Source: Vibrio renipiscarius (GTDB taxonomy: Bacteria; Pseudomonadota; Gammaproteobacteria; Enterobacterales; Vibrionaceae). From it: a stretch of 64,000 nucleotides of DNA. The notes below the pieces were generated by a model that did not search any database, was not told the DNA's origin, and saw only the letters and a program-made list of their open reading frames with translations. Below are positions 18,617 to 28,660 of this stretch, piece after piece (the first letter of the stretch is position 1; each line of letters opens with the position of its first letter). A program made the position numbers and the translations under genes. Where the stretch lies: assembly GCF_000827885.1 (NCBI RefSeq), contig NZ_JTKH01000023.1, positions 62,001-126,000 of the forward strand. Reading direction: 5' to 3'.

Positions 18617-20281
18617 ATGTGTTCAATTTTTGGCATTTTAGATATTAAAAGCGACGCTGCTCAATTGCGCCCTATCGCACTTGAGATGTCGAAAAAACTT
18701 CGCCACCGCGGACCGGATTGGTCAGGTATTTACTCTTCAGATAACGCCATCCTCGCTCACGAACGTCTTGCAATCGTTGGCCTAAACAGTGGTGCACAAC
18801 CTATCTATAGCCCAAGCGGCAAACACATACTGGCAGTTAACGGTGAAATCTATAACCACAAAGAGATCCGTGCTCGCTACGAAGGCAAGTACGACTTCCA
18901 AACCGATTCTGACTGTGAAGTTATTTTGGCGCTCTACCAAGACATGGGTGAAGCGCTGCTTGAAGAATTAAACGGCATTTTTGCTTTCGTCCTTTATGAC
19001 GAAGAGAAAGACCAATATCTAGTGGGTCGTGATCACATCGGTATTATCCCGCTTTATCAAGGTTTTGATGAGCATGGCAACTACTATGTGGCCTCTGAGA
19101 TGAAAGCACTCGTGCCTATTTGTAAAACCATCAGTGAATTTCCTCCTGGTAGCAGTTACAGCAGTCAAGACAGTGAGCCGCAACGCTACTACCTTCGTGA
19201 CTGGAACGACTATGCTGCCGTGAAAGACAATCATACCAGCAAAGAAGAGCTGACTGCCGCGCTAGAAGCTGCGATCAAACGTCAGCTAATGACGGATGTT
19301 CCTTATGGTGTGCTCCTCTCTGGCGGTCTTGACTCTTCCATCACTTCCGCTGTCGCAAAACGTTATGCCGCGATGCGCATTGAAGATGATGAAAAATCTG
19401 AAGCATGGTGGCCTCAACTTCACTCGTTTGCGATTGGCTTAGAAGGTGCGCCTGATTTAAAAGCTGCGCGTGAAGTCGCCGACCAAATTGGTACTGTTCA
19501 CCATGAGATGACTTACACCATTCAAGAAGGCTTAGATGCGATTCGTGATGTGATTTATCACATCGAAACATACGACGTGACAACGATTCGAGCTTCAACC
19601 CCAATGTTCTTGCTTGGTCGTAAGATCAAAGCAATGGGCATAAAAATGGTGCTGTCAGGCGAAGGTGCCGACGAGATCTTCGGTGGTTACCTTTACTTCC
19701 ATAAAGCACCTAATGCACAAGAGTTCCATGAAGAAACCGTTCGTAAACTGCTTGCACTGAACATGTTCGACTGTGCACGTGCGAACAAATCACTGGCAGC
19801 ATGGGGCGTTGAGGGACGCGTACCTTTCCTTGATAAAGAGTTTATCGATGTCGCAATGCGCCTAAACCCAGCAGATAAAATGTGCGGCAACGGTAAGATG
19901 GAAAAACACATCTTGCGTGAATGTTTTGAGCATTACTTGCCAGAAGCGATTGCATGGCGTCAGAAAGAGCAATTCTCTGATGGCGTTGGCTACAGCTGGA
20001 TTGATACGCTCAAAGAAGTCGCAGAAGAGAAAGTGACTGAACAGCAACTCGAAACCGCGGCTTTCCGCTTCCCATATAACACACCAACAACCAAAGAAGG
20101 CTACGTTTACCGTGAAATCTTTGAAGAGTTGTTCCCGCTGCCTTCAGCGGCAGAATGTGTACCTGGTGGTCCGTCGGTGGCTTGTTCATCGGCAAAAGCC
20201 ATTGAATGGGACGAATCGTTCAAGAACTGTGCAGACCCTTCCGGTCGTGCTGTGAAGGCTGTTCACAACGACGCCTACTAA
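18617..20281 (+). CDS. asnB: Asparagine synthetase B (glutamine-hydrolysing)
   Basis: Makes asparagine from aspartate, glutamine and ATP. 554 residues, the same length as E. coli AsnB. The mature enzyme begins with the catalytic Cys2 (MCSIFG). The glutaminase domain includes RLAIVGL and VNGEIYNH; the synthetase domain has the PP-loop LLSGGLDSS (about 233-241) and the GEGADEIFGGY segment (about 348-358). A GGGATTAGT stretch precedes the ATG. It is a single-gene unit closed by a strong terminator. Confidence 0.97.
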   Translation: MCSIFGILDIKSDAAQLRPIALEMSKKLRHRGPDWSGIYSSDNAILAHERLAIVGLNSGAQPIYSPSGKHILAVNGEIYNHKEIRARYEGKYDFQTDSDCEVILALYQDMGEALLEELNGIFAFVLYDEEKDQYLVGRDHIGIIPLYQGFDEHGNYYVASEMKALVPICKTISEFPPGSSYSSQDSEPQRYYLRDWNDYAAVKDNHTSKEELTAALEAAIKRQLMTDVPYGVLLSGGLDSSITSAVAKRYAAMRIEDDEKSEAWWPQLHSFAIGLEGAPDLKAAREVADQIGTVHHEMTYTIQEGLDAIRDVIYHIETYDVTTIRASTPMFLLGRKIKAMGIKMVLSGEGADEIFGGYLYFHKAPNAQEFHEETVRKLLALNMFDCARANKSLAAWGVEGRVPFLDKEFIDVAMRLNPADKMCGNGKMEKHILRECFEHYLPEAIAWRQKEQFSDGVGYSWIDTLKEVAEEKVTEQQLETAAFRFPYNTPTTKEGYVYREIFEELFPLPSAAECVPGGPSVACSSAKAIEWDESFKNCADPSGRAVKAVHNDAY

Positions 20282-20292
20282 AAGTCAATCAT

Positions 20293-20323
20293 AAAAAAGG
20301 GACGCTTCGGCGTCCTTTTTTTA
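20293..20323 (+). terminator. Terminator of asnB
   Basis: AAAAAAGGGACGC-TTCG-GCGTCCTTTTTTT stem-loop with a UUCG tetraloop and T-run, 12 bases past the stop codon. Confidence 0.94.
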
Positions 20324-20567
20324 TTTAATCAAATAAAAACAATCACCTAATACACGAATATCTCGCAAGAACAGACGCACCAAATATGAAACCTTAGTTT
20401 TTAAATGGACGCAATATCATCACATTGGTGACTAAAAATACACTTATCAGCTACTTATCACACTTTTGCAAACTACACCTAATTATAGATAATTTGCATT
20501 ACTTAATTTCATCATGTATAGGTATTACCACCATAAAATTCTCTATTAATAACTATTAGTAAAACTT

Positions 20568-21959
20568 ATGCCAACACAACATCGACAATTTTTTGGTCAC
20601 CCTCGTGGCCTATTTTTACTTTTCGGCACTGAACTTTGGGAACGCTTCTCTTACTATGCGATGCGTGCCGTTTTAGTCTTATATTTAACCGATACCACTT
20701 TAAACGGTGGCTTAGGCTGGTCGACTAAAGATGCTCTAGATCTCTACGGCATTTATACTGGACTCGTCTACATTACCCCGCTTATCGGCGGCTGGTTAGC
20801 CGATAACCACCTAGGCCAACGTCGCTCAATTCTCATTGGTGGCGCACTCATGGCCATTGGTCAATTCACATTGGCATTACCTGCAGATATGCTAGGTATG
20901 ACGATGATGCACAGCTTTTACCTAGGCTTGGCACTTCTCATTGCGGGTAACGGGTTATTCAAACCAAACATCTCAACCATGGTTGGAGACCTTTATAAAG
21001 AAGGCGACAACCGACGCGATGGCGCGTTTACCATTTTCTACATGGGCATCAATATTGGTGCACTGCTGGCCGGTGTCGTTTCTGGTTCAGTCACCAATGA
21101 ATTTGGTTGGAAAGCCGGTTTTGTTGCCGCTGGTATCGGCATGATCATTAGCTTGGTAATGCAAATGGGGCTTGCGCAGTCTTGGCTTGGCGACATTGGT
21201 CGTATACCCGCAGCTAAACGCGATTTGGATTTAAAAAATTCAAAAGGAAAAGAGCCACTAACCAAACAAGAGATGGATCGCTTAAAAGTCATCTTGATTA
21301 TGGGTCTTTTCGTGATCGTGTTCTGGGCAGGTTTCGAGCAAGCTGGTGGTCTAATGAACATCTACACTCAGCAATACACTGACCGTATGATTGGCAACTT
21401 TGAAGTGCCGGCAGCTTGGTTCCAATCACTTAACCCGTTCTTTATTATCACCTTAGCACCCGTATTGGCGGCTTTCTGGGTGAAACTGGGTAAACGTGAA
21501 CCAAATTCACCGGTGAAATTTGCGTTCGCACTGTTCTTCCTAGCACTTGGCTTCTTATGTATGGTTGGTGCGGTCATGGAGCAAGGTGGTGATACAGGCG
21601 TGAAAACCTCAATGCTTTGGCTCGTCGGTGCGTTCTTCTTCCATACTCTGGGCGAATTGTGTTTATCCCCGATCGGTCTATCGCTGGTGACGAAACTTGC
21701 TCCGCTACGTCTTGCCTCACTGATGATGGGCGCATGGTTTGGCTTTAATGCTATTGCAAACTACGTAGCAGGCTACATCGGTTCACATGTTGGTGAGCTT
21801 GGTGCAATGCACATCTTCGGTGGCATTGCGGTCACTGCAACGCTATCGGGTCTTCTTCTACTGATGTTCTCAAACACACTGGTTCGCTGGATGCATGGCG
21901 CAGAAAGCCCAATCAGCACTGAGCAACAAATTGAAGAGCAGCAATCTCAAATCGCTTAA
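20568..21959 (+). CDS. POT/PTR family proton-coupled di/tripeptide transporter
   Basis: A 463-residue inner-membrane symporter with about 12-14 membrane segments. The POT signatures are visible: the N-terminal FGTELWERFSYYAMRAVL with the ExxERFxYY proton/peptide motif (about 20-37), GGWLADNHLGQRRSI (about 74-88) and the FYMGINIGALLAG segment (about 157). It is closest in style to E. coli DtpA/DtpB (TppB); which paralogue cannot be decided. A terminator follows. The 286 bp upstream are AT-rich and hold only the asnB terminator and presumably a promoter. Confidence 0.92.
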   Translation: MPTQHRQFFGHPRGLFLLFGTELWERFSYYAMRAVLVLYLTDTTLNGGLGWSTKDALDLYGIYTGLVYITPLIGGWLADNHLGQRRSILIGGALMAIGQFTLALPADMLGMTMMHSFYLGLALLIAGNGLFKPNISTMVGDLYKEGDNRRDGAFTIFYMGINIGALLAGVVSGSVTNEFGWKAGFVAAGIGMIISLVMQMGLAQSWLGDIGRIPAAKRDLDLKNSKGKEPLTKQEMDRLKVILIMGLFVIVFWAGFEQAGGLMNIYTQQYTDRMIGNFEVPAAWFQSLNPFFIITLAPVLAAFWVKLGKREPNSPVKFAFALFFLALGFLCMVGAVMEQGGDTGVKTSMLWLVGAFFFHTLGELCLSPIGLSLVTKLAPLRLASLMMGAWFGFNAIANYVAGYIGSHVGELGAMHIFGGIAVTATLSGLLLLMFSNTLVRWMHGAESPISTEQQIEEQQSQIA

Positions 21960-21982
21960 TCCGTTCCTTTTGCGATTCGATA

Positions 21983-22007
21983 AGCCCGGTTAATGCCGGG
22001 CTTTTTA
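21983..22007 (+). terminator. Terminator of the peptide transporter gene
   Basis: AGCCCGG-TTAATG-CCGGGCTTTTT stem with T-run. The remaining bases to 22262 hold no feature I can support. Confidence 0.9.
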
Positions 22008-22262
22008 TTGCCTAACAGACTACAAAGCGTCTTTTTGCGAGTTATTTCACATCTAAAAATTAGTTGTTCTCATCATTTTCTTAATTCTTAATGCAAAGTA
22101 ATACGATTATTCAACACATTGAATCACTCAATAACGTGTCCATCGTTCACATTGCCACCGCAAGACGCCGCAAAATATGAAGCAACCATAACCAGTTGCA
22201 TCACAACTCAATTAGACTCATGCTTATAAGCAACCCGATCACTGCCTGCTATTGGACCGTCT

Positions 22263-23132
22263 ATGACTCGATTGCTTTGCTTGCTCGCTACCCTACTCAT
22301 TAGCCCACTATCTTATGCAGAACCACTCTACTGGCAAGCGAGCAAGGGAAAACTGAACCTATTGCTTGTAGGATCCGTTCATGTGGGGGACGCCGATATG
22401 TACCCACTCCCGAGTGCAATCACAACGTTCTTGCAGCACTCTGATGGACTCATCCTTGAAGCGGACATTCGCAACCAACAAAACATTCAATACCCTCGTG
22501 CTGATAAAGTCAGCCAAGATGTCTTGACGCAATCACAGCAAAAAGAGCTATTGGGCATTGCCAATCTATTGAACCTTAATGGTCAGCAGTTATTACAGAC
22601 TCCGCCTTGGGCATCCGCTTTGGCGATACAGATGAAGCAACTAGAGTACTTAGGCTATCAAGCAAAAGATGGCGTCGATCTACGGTTACTGTCACAAGCG
22701 GTGAGCGAAGGAAAGCCCATCATCGGTTTAGAGACTCTGCAGTTTCAAATTGATTTACTCACTCAGCAAAACAATGATGGTGAAGAATTGCTGACGGACG
22801 CAATCGAGCAGTTCGATCATTCAGAAAATACCACCCATTGTTTAATCAAGAGTTGGAAGCGTGGTGACATCGCGAAACTGAATGAATTTGCGACGTTAAC
22901 GGAGATGTCGCCAGAATTTGAACAGGCGTTTATCCATCAACGCAATCAGGACTGGGCAGAGAAGCTAGCGAAAGAAGATATATTGCCGAAGAAACAAGGT
23001 AATTATTTGGTGGTGGTCGGCACATTGCATTTGATTGGAGAGAGCAGCTTAATATCACTGCTGCAAGATCAGGGCTTTACCATTACGCAACGTTCAAAGA
23101 GCCGTAATGCCAATTGTGAGTTCAAGTACTAG
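22263..23132 (+). CDS. TraB/GumN family protein, exported
   Basis: A 289-residue protein with a clear signal peptide (MTRLLCLLATLLISPLSYA, cleavage likely after SYA, residue 19), so periplasmic or surface-located. The TraB/GumN family patterns are seen near the start of the mature part (LLVGSVHVGDADMYPLP, about 36-52) and near the end (YLVVVGTLHLIGESSL, about 252-267), the paired GxxH motifs thought to form a metal-dependent hydrolase site. The substrate is unknown. It is a single gene; the tRNA-Pro gene downstream is on the opposite strand. Confidence 0.88.
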   Translation: MTRLLCLLATLLISPLSYAEPLYWQASKGKLNLLLVGSVHVGDADMYPLPSAITTFLQHSDGLILEADIRNQQNIQYPRADKVSQDVLTQSQQKELLGIANLLNLNGQQLLQTPPWASALAIQMKQLEYLGYQAKDGVDLRLLSQAVSEGKPIIGLETLQFQIDLLTQQNNDGEELLTDAIEQFDHSENTTHCLIKSWKRGDIAKLNEFATLTEMSPEFEQAFIHQRNQDWAEKLAKEDILPKKQGNYLVVVGTLHLIGESSLISLLQDQGFTITQRSKSRNANCEFKY

Positions 23133-23249
23133 CGGCTTAACGAAGAAATAGAAGAAATAAAAACACGAACCTAACCATCGTTGCGGCCCTGCCAATAGCT
23201 CATACTAATCAGGATAAGTAACGAGTCAGCAGTTTTGGCGAGAAAATGC

Positions 23250-23281
23250 AAAAAAGCCGCAACATTTCTGCTGCGGCTTTC
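23250..23281 (-). terminator. Terminator of tRNA-Pro
   Basis: Minus-strand stem AAAGCCGCA / TGCGGCTTT with a 10-base loop, followed by TTT after the stem, just 3' of the tRNA. Confidence 0.88.
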
Positions 23282-23288
23282 TTTAATG

Positions 23289-23365
<77 letters not shown>

Positions 23366-23403
23366 AGATGTCTTACAAGGCTCATTGCCTGTCGACGAGG
23401 CGT

Positions 23404-23431
23404 ATATTACTAATTCCTGAATTTAACGCAA
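23404..23431 (-). promoter_or_regulatory. Promoter of tRNA-Pro
   Basis: Minus strand TTGCGT, 16 bp spacer, TAATAT, then a GC-rich discriminator (ACGCCTCGTCG). A GC-rich discriminator is typical of stable-RNA promoters under stringent control. The start would fall about 30 bases before the tRNA. Confidence 0.7.
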
Positions 23432-23832
23432 GTGATTTTATGCAGCTTTTTCATTTTTATGGTTTAAGTGCCTAAAATACAAACAATAAGATTAAGATCG
23501 TATAAATAACCAACGAAATCGCACAGCCTAAACACAAAAAATGCCATCCCGTTCCATCGTTATCTTATCGCTTTATCTCAATGAATCATTGGATATCAAA
23601 GAAAATAGAGTGAAAGACAGCATAAAGTCATCAACTTCGCTTGATCTGCCATGGCATTACCATGAATACCAACGCCTTCGAGAGCGATTCTTTTGTATCG
23701 ATACTTTTTATTTGATGTCGATGCCGTCCGCATTCGGTGCTGTCCACACCTTCATTTCGTAATAAAATTTGTCCCTTTGCCATCCAGCTTCAGTATAATA
23801 AGTTTATTGGATTCAACCCCTGAGATGCCCTT
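23432..23832. other. Gene-free interval between tRNA-Pro and smrA
   Basis: About 400 bp. A 73-codon plus-strand frame at 23541-23762 was judged not to be a gene: no ribosome site and no family resemblance. The segment presumably carries the smrA promoter, but none was recognised with confidence. Confidence 0.5.
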
Positions 23833-24414
23833 ATGTCTCAAGACGACGATTTCGCCCTTTTCCAACAGATCATGGGCGATGTAAAACCTCTCCATAATGA
23901 CACGGCTGAATTAAAAAAGATCCATCACACCAGTGATGCGCATCTTGCCAAACAAGCTGCCGCCGTTTGGCTGACCGAAAAAGATCCTGACTATCTTTCA
24001 ATTGATTACGCCGTGCCTCTAAAACCGGAAGACATCATCGAATTCAAACGCGATGGCGTGCAAGATGGCGTGTTTCGTAAACTGAGGTTAGGCAAATACC
24101 CAATACAAGCCAAACTAGACTTGCATCGACGTACGCTTAAGCAAGCCAGAGACGAAGTTGTCGTGTTTTTAAAGCAGTGTATTCGGATGGATATTCGTAC
24201 TGTGCTTATCGTGCATGGCCGTGGTGAGCGCTCAAATCCACCCGCCCAAATGAAAAGTTACCTCGCACAGTGGTTGGCACAAATTAAAGAAGTGCAATCG
24301 GTCCACAGCGCGCAAGCGTTTCATGGCGGAACGGGGGCGGTATATGTCCTTTTAAGAAAAAGCTCAGAAAAAAAACTAGAAAACCGTGAGCGCCATCAAA
24401 AACGGTTAGGTTAA
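23833..24414 (+). CDS. smrA: Smr-domain endonuclease SmrA
   Basis: A 193-residue protein with an Smr (small MutS-related) domain in its C-terminal half. The N-terminal DDFALFQQIMGDVKPL, the linker EFKRDGVQDGVFRKLRLGKYPIQAKLDL (about 74-101) and the Smr core LDLHRRTL ... VLIVHGRGERS ... FHGGTGAVYVLLRK follow E. coli SmrA (YdaL) in order, so SmrA is preferred over SmrB. Smr domains nick DNA or cleave RNA; in E. coli, SmrB acts on collided ribosomes, while the role of SmrA is less clear. A single gene ending in a terminator. Confidence 0.88.
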   Translation: MSQDDDFALFQQIMGDVKPLHNDTAELKKIHHTSDAHLAKQAAAVWLTEKDPDYLSIDYAVPLKPEDIIEFKRDGVQDGVFRKLRLGKYPIQAKLDLHRRTLKQARDEVVVFLKQCIRMDIRTVLIVHGRGERSNPPAQMKSYLAQWLAQIKEVQSVHSAQAFHGGTGAVYVLLRKSSEKKLENRERHQKRLG

Positions 24415-24438
24415 GCCTTTTTCTAGTGTTAAAATGTG

Positions 24439-24468
24439 AAGCGCAGCCATACGGGCTGCGCTTTTTTT
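24439..24468 (+). terminator. Terminator of smrA
   Basis: AAGCGCAGCC-ATACG-GGCTGCGCTTTTTTT stem with T-run, 25 bases past the stop codon. Confidence 0.93.
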
Positions 24469-24506
24469 CAATTAACTGCCGTTGGGAAACGTTAAGGAAT
24501 ACCTAA

Positions 24507-25745
24507 ATGTCACAAGATAACGCAAAACGCCTAAATAAATTCATCAGTGAAACGGGCTACTGCTCACGTCGAGAGGCGGATAAGCTGATTGACCAAGGTC
24601 GTGTCACCATCAATGGCCAAATCCCAGAAATGGGAACGAAAGTCATGCTTGGTGATGATGTTTGCATTGATGGCCAGCCAGTCAAAGCCAAAGAAAAACC
24701 GGTTTACATTGCTTTGAATAAGCCAACAGGTATTACTTGTACGACTGAGCGCGATATTCCAGGCAACATTGTGGATTTTATTGGCCACCGCTCACGCATC
24801 TTCCCTATCGGTCGTCTTGATAAACCTTCTGATGGTTTGATCTTTCTGACTAACGATGGCGATATCGTTAATAAGATCTTACGCGCTGGTAACAACCACG
24901 AAAAAGAATATGTTGTGCGTGTCGACAAGGCAATCACTGACGATTTCATTCGTCGCATGGGCGCTGGGGTTAATATCCTTGATACCGTGACGTTGCCATG
25001 TAAAGTGACTAAAGAAACAAAATTCTCATTCCGTATTGTATTGACGCAAGGCTTAAACCGCCAAATTCGTCGTATGTGTGAAGCACTTGGTTTCGAAGTC
25101 TTTAAGCTGCGCCGTGTTCGCATCATGAACATCACACTTGATGATATCCCAAATGGCCGCTGGCGCTATTTGAGCGATGATGAAATCAATGAAATTCACG
25201 CGATGTGTGAAGGTTCAGTGAGCACAGAAGAAGCGTCTAAAACCGATTCAAAAGGCAAACACATCCGTAAAGCAACCGATGCGAAGCTATTTGATAGTCG
25301 CGAAGAGAACCAAGAATCTACGGCGCGCCGCAATCAAAATACTCGCACCTTTAAAGGTCGCAATGCCGACGAATTCCGTCATGCTCCGAACTCAAAGCGA
25401 GGCCGTCATGGCGAGCAAAGCCGCGAGCGTGGATATGAACGTAGCAGCGAGCGCAATCAAGAACGTTCTAACGACCGCTACAGCGACCGTAACCAAGAAC
25501 GCTCTAACGACCGCTACAGCGACCGTAACCAAGAACGTACTAACGAGCGCACTAGTCAACGCAGTAATGACCGTTATAATGACAAGCCAAGCTACCAAAA
25601 TCGTTCAAGCGATAATAAAGGCAGCAAGCCATTTAATAACACCAAACGTGATGAGCACTCATCTCGTCCGAGTTCATCGCGCCCGAACTCATCAAATCCA
25701 AACCATAAATCTCGCGTAGGCGGCACATTGGGTTTGAAAAAATAA
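24507..25745 (+). CDS. rluF: 23S rRNA pseudouridine(2604) synthase RluF with long basic tail
   Basis: Isomerises U2604 of 23S rRNA (and U35 of tRNA-Tyr in E. coli). An N-terminal S4 RNA-binding domain ([21 protein letters not shown], about 8-28) is followed by the RsuA/RluB-type catalytic domain with the aspartate in [18 protein letters not shown] (about 97-114, D104 by sequence) and the [20 protein letters not shown] segment. The match to E. coli RluF is close through about residue 245. The remaining 165 residues are a hydrophilic Arg/Asn/Ser-rich extension, much longer than in E. coli (290 residues total), with tandem repeats of 12 residues. Confidence 0.93.
   Translation: MSQDNAKRLNKFISETGYCSRREADKLIDQGRVTINGQIPEMGTKVMLGDDVCIDGQPVKAKEKPVYIALNKPTGITCTTERDIPGNIVDFIGHRSRIFPIGRLDKPSDGLIFLTNDGDIVNKILRAGNNHEKEYVVRVDKAITDDFIRRMGAGVNILDTVTLPCKVTKETKFSFRIVLTQGLNRQIRRMCEALGFEVFKLRRVRIMNITLDDIPNGRWRYLSDDEINEIHAMCEGSVSTEEASKTDSKGKHIRKATDAKLFDSREENQESTARRNQNTRTFKGRNADEFRHAPNSKRGRHGEQSRERGYERSSERNQERSNDRYSDRNQERSNDRYSDRNQERTNERTSQRSNDRYNDKPSYQNRSSDNKGSKPFNNTKRDEHSSRPSSSRPNSSNPNHKSRVGGTLGLKK
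25455..25550 (+). repeat. 36 bp tandem repeats inside rluF
   Basis: Two nearly identical 36 bp units (25455-25490 and 25491-25526, differing at two bases) and a third partial unit encode [12 protein letters not shown] repeats. They keep the reading frame and look like slippage expansion in a disordered tail. Confidence 0.9.
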
Positions 25746-25760
25746 AACCAAAACGATATG

Positions 25761-25789
25761 AGGGTTGCTGAAAAGCAGCCCTTTTTTTA
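25761..25789 (+). terminator. Terminator of rluF
   Basis: AGGGTTGCT-GAAA-AGCAGCCCT with T-run. Confidence 0.92.
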
Positions 25790-25902
25790 TATCGCAACAC
25801 GCTCTTAGCGCCAATCACAATACGTCAGTGACCCACATAATGACCCTAGGCGGATATCACTTGGAACACCGTATTCTTATCGTGCTAGCCTAACTTTAAA
25901 CG

Positions 25903-25931
25903 AAAAAAAGGAAGCCGAAGCTTCCTTTTTT
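25903..25931 (-). terminator. Terminator of upp
   Basis: AAAAAGGAAGC / GCTTCCTTTTT arms with A-run and T-run, 26 bases past the upp stop codon on the minus strand. Confidence 0.88.
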
Positions 25932-25956
25932 ATATCATTCGATCTTATTTTCGCGA

Positions 25957-26583
25957 TTACTTCGTGCCGAAGATCTTATCGCCTGCGTCACCAAGACCAG
26001 GAACGATGTAACCTTTGTCATTCAGTTTTTCGTCGATAGCAGCCGTGTACAATTCTACATCTGGGTGTGCTTTTTCTAGCGCTTCAATACCTTCAGGTGC
26101 CGCCACAAGTACAAGAACCTTAATCGCCTGACAACCTTTCTCTTTCAGTAGGTCAATCGTTGCGATCATAGAACCACCCGTTGCTAGCATTGGATCAACC
26201 ACGAGAGCAATACGCTCATCAATGTTTGAAGCAAGCTTGTTAAAGTATGGTACTGGCTCAAGTGTTTCTTCATCGCGGTAAATACCAACAACGCTGATAC
26301 GTGCACTTGGCATATGCTCAAGAACACCATCCATCATACCAAGACCCGCACGTAGGATTGGCACAACCGTTACTTTTTTACCTTTGATTTGATCTACTTC
26401 AACTGGGCCATTCCAACCATCAATGGTCACTTTCTCAGTTTCAAAGTCTGCGGTTGCTTCATAAGTTAGCAGGCTACCAACTTCAGTCGCTAACTCGCGG
26501 AAGCGCTTAGTGCTGATGTCACCTTCTCTCATTAGACCAATTTTATGTTTAACAAGCGGGTGTTTTACTTCAACAACTTTCAT
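25957..26583 (-). CDS. upp: Uracil phosphoribosyltransferase
   Basis: Salvages uracil with PRPP to UMP. With the start at 26583 the protein is 208 residues, equal to E. coli Upp, and begins [20 protein letters not shown], the family N-terminus; an in-frame ATG at 26598 would add five residues and is less likely. The PRPP-binding loop [11 protein letters not shown] (about 130-140) and C-terminal [17 protein letters not shown] are present. It is divergent from purMN, the same arrangement as in E. coli. Confidence 0.97.
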   Translation of the reverse strand: MKVVEVKHPLVKHKIGLMREGDISTKRFRELATEVGSLLTYEATADFETEKVTIDGWNGPVEVDQIKGKKVTVVPILRAGLGMMDGVLEHMPSARISVVGIYRDEETLEPVPYFNKLASNIDERIALVVDPMLATGGSMIATIDLLKEKGCQAIKVLVLVAAPEGIEALEKAHPDVELYTAAIDEKLNDKGYIVPGLGDAGDKIFGTK

Positions 26584-26679
26584 GTCCATCTCCGGCAAAT
26601 AGGGTATTTTTCAAATAAACCTTCAGATTATAAACGATTTCGTTCTCTATTTCTTGATCTTGCATAAGATAAAAAACTG

Positions 26680-26695
26680 ACGCAAACGTTTGCCA
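26680..26695. promoter_or_regulatory. PurR box at purM
   Basis: ACGCAAACGTTTGCCA matches the PurR operator (ACGCAAACGTTTTCGT type) with its central CAAACGTTTG palindrome. It overlaps the -35 element of the purM promoter, so binding should block polymerase when hypoxanthine or guanine is plentiful. Confidence 0.88.
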
Positions 26696-26719
26696 TTGGT
26701 ATTTATCAACTGGTAGAAT
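26690..26719 (+). promoter_or_regulatory. purMN promoter
   Basis: TTGCCA (26690-26695), an 18 bp spacer and TAGAAT (26714-26719). The -35 lies inside the PurR box. Confidence 0.7.
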
Positions 26720-26763
26720 AGCGCCGTTTTCTCATATCCAATTTACTTAACCGAGGATTTCCT

Positions 26764-27804
26764 GTGAGTGGCAATAATACTTCTCTGAGTTATAAAGATG
26801 CTGGCGTTGATATCGATGCAGGTAATGCACTTGTTGATCGAATTAAAGGTGCGGTAAAGCGTACTCGTCGCCCTGAAGTTATGGGTGGAATTGGTGGTTT
26901 TGGTGCGTTGTGTGAACTACCGACCAAATATAAACAGCCCGTATTGGTATCAGGCACCGATGGTGTCGGTACAAAACTTCGCCTCGCGTTGGATATGAAC
27001 AAGCATGACACAATCGGTATCGACCTTGTGGCAATGTGTGTGAACGACCTTATTGTACAAGGCGGCGAACCACTCTTTTTCCTTGATTACTACGCGACAG
27101 GCAAACTTGATGTGGATACGGCAGCAGCCGTTGTCACAGGTATTGCAGAAGGCTGTATCCAAGCTGGTTGTTCGCTGATCGGTGGTGAAACGGCTGAAAT
27201 GCCGGGCATGTACGAAGGTGAAGATTACGACGTTGCTGGCTTCTGTGTTGGCGTGGTAGAGAAAGAAGACATCATCGACGGCAGCAAAGTTGCGGCAGGT
27301 GATGCACTGATTGCCGTTGGTTCAAGTGGCCCTCACTCAAATGGTTACTCTCTGGTTCGTAAAATTCTAGAAGTCTCTGGCGCAGACAAAAACGAAGAGC
27401 TTGCTGGCCGCACGATTGGTGAGCACCTGCTCGAACCAACACGTATTTACATTAAATCAGCACTGAAAATGATTGAGCAGCATGACATTCATGCAATCTC
27501 ACACATTACCGGTGGTGGTTTCTGGGAGAACATCCCACGCGTTCTTCCTCAGGGCACGAAAGCTGTGGTTGATGGCAACAGTTGGGAGTGGCCAGTGATC
27601 TTCAAATGGCTACAAGAGAAAGGCAACGTCACAACGCATGAGATGTACCGTACCTTTAACTGTGGTGTCGGCCTTGTGGTTGCACTTCCTGCCGATCAAG
27701 CAGATGCCGCAGTGAAACTGCTGCAAGAAGAAGGCGAAAACGCATGGGTAATTGGTAAAATTGCTCAGGCACAAACAGGCGAAGAGCAAGTAGAGATCAA
27801 TTAA
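26764..27804 (+). CDS. purM: Phosphoribosylformylglycinamidine cyclo-ligase (AIR synthetase)
   Basis: Closes the imidazole ring in purine synthesis (FGAM to AIR, using ATP). 346 residues (E. coli 345). The start is GTG; the protein begins [21 protein letters not shown]. Family segments: [12 protein letters not shown] (about 63-74), [23 protein letters not shown] (89-111, metal and ATP site) and [13 protein letters not shown] (about 247-259). The AGGA at 26754-26757 is the ribosome site. It shares a transcript with purN, two bases apart. Confidence 0.97.
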   Translation: MSGNNTSLSYKDAGVDIDAGNALVDRIKGAVKRTRRPEVMGGIGGFGALCELPTKYKQPVLVSGTDGVGTKLRLALDMNKHDTIGIDLVAMCVNDLIVQGGEPLFFLDYYATGKLDVDTAAAVVTGIAEGCIQAGCSLIGGETAEMPGMYEGEDYDVAGFCVGVVEKEDIIDGSKVAAGDALIAVGSSGPHSNGYSLVRKILEVSGADKNEELAGRTIGEHLLEPTRIYIKSALKMIEQHDIHAISHITGGGFWENIPRVLPQGTKAVVDGNSWEWPVIFKWLQEKGNVTTHEMYRTFNCGVGLVVALPADQADAAVKLLQEEGENAWVIGKIAQAQTGEEQVEIN

Positions 27805-27806
27805 AC

Positions 27807-28448
27807 ATGAAGAGTATCGTTGTTTTAGTTTCAGGAAATGGCTCCAACCTACAGGCCATCATTGACGCGTGTGATTCTTCAATCACCGATGGCAAAGTGA
27901 CCGCCGTATTCTCTAATAAAGCGGAAGCCTATGCACTTGAGCGTGCAAAAGAGGCGGGCGCCGCAGGAGTATTTCTTGATCCTAAAGCGTTCGATACTCG
28001 CGACGCTTTCGATCATGAATTGATGCGTCAAATGGATGAGTTCAAGCCAGATTTAATTATCTTAGCAGGCTACATGCGCATTCTAAGTGGTGAATTCGTT
28101 CGCCACTATATGGGCCGCATGATCAACATCCATCCTTCATTGCTGCCAAAATATCCAGGCTTGAACACCTATCAACGTGCGATTCACGCTGGCGATGAAG
28201 AACACGGCACCAGTGTTCATTTTGTCACAGAGCAACTCGATGGTGGCCCAGTGATCTTGCAAGCAAAAGTACCGATCTTTGATGAAGATACCGTTGAAAC
28301 ACTCACTGAACGCGTACAGAACCAAGAACACCGCATCTACCCAATGGTGGCAAAATGGTTCGTTGAAGGCCGCTTAGAAATGGTCGATGGCAAAGCCGCT
28401 TACCTCGATGGTGAGCTACTGAGTATGCACGGTTACGCGCCAGAATAA
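27807..28448 (+). CDS. purN: Phosphoribosylglycinamide formyltransferase (GAR transformylase)
   Basis: Transfers a formyl group from 10-formyl-tetrahydrofolate to GAR in purine synthesis. 213 residues (E. coli 212). The GAR-binding SGNGSNLQAIID (about 9-20), the catalytic Asn-His segment NIHPSLLPKYPG (about 107-118) and the catalytic aspartate in SVHFVTEQLDGGPVI (about 134-148) are all present. It starts two bases after purM and ends at a terminator. Confidence 0.97.
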   Translation: MKSIVVLVSGNGSNLQAIIDACDSSITDGKVTAVFSNKAEAYALERAKEAGAAGVFLDPKAFDTRDAFDHELMRQMDEFKPDLIILAGYMRILSGEFVRHYMGRMINIHPSLLPKYPGLNTYQRAIHAGDEEHGTSVHFVTEQLDGGPVILQAKVPIFDEDTVETLTERVQNQEHRIYPMVAKWFVEGRLEMVDGKAAYLDGELLSMHGYAPE

Positions 28449-28470
28449 CGGCCGATCGGCTTCCAATGTC

Positions 28471-28499
28471 AAAAGCGAACGCTCCGTTCGCTTTTTTTA
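28471..28499 (+). terminator. Terminator of purMN
   Basis: AAAAGCGAACG-CTC-CGTTCGCTTTTTTT stem with T-run. Confidence 0.92.
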
Positions 28500-28660
28500 T
28501 GCCTGGTAAATCCGCTCTTCACTGACGATATGCCTTCCATTCCTTTTGTGTTAATCCCCTATTCATCTTAGATACGTTAGGTTGATCATTAACAAGCTCA
28601 ATTTTTTACGCCATGGGAATGAATCATCTGAACAACATCTCATGCAGCAGCGGAGGTTAC

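Noticed and set aside
23541..23762. 73-codon plus-strand frame between tRNA-Pro and smrA
   Set aside because: No ribosome binding site, no recognisable motif and odd codon use; likely chance.
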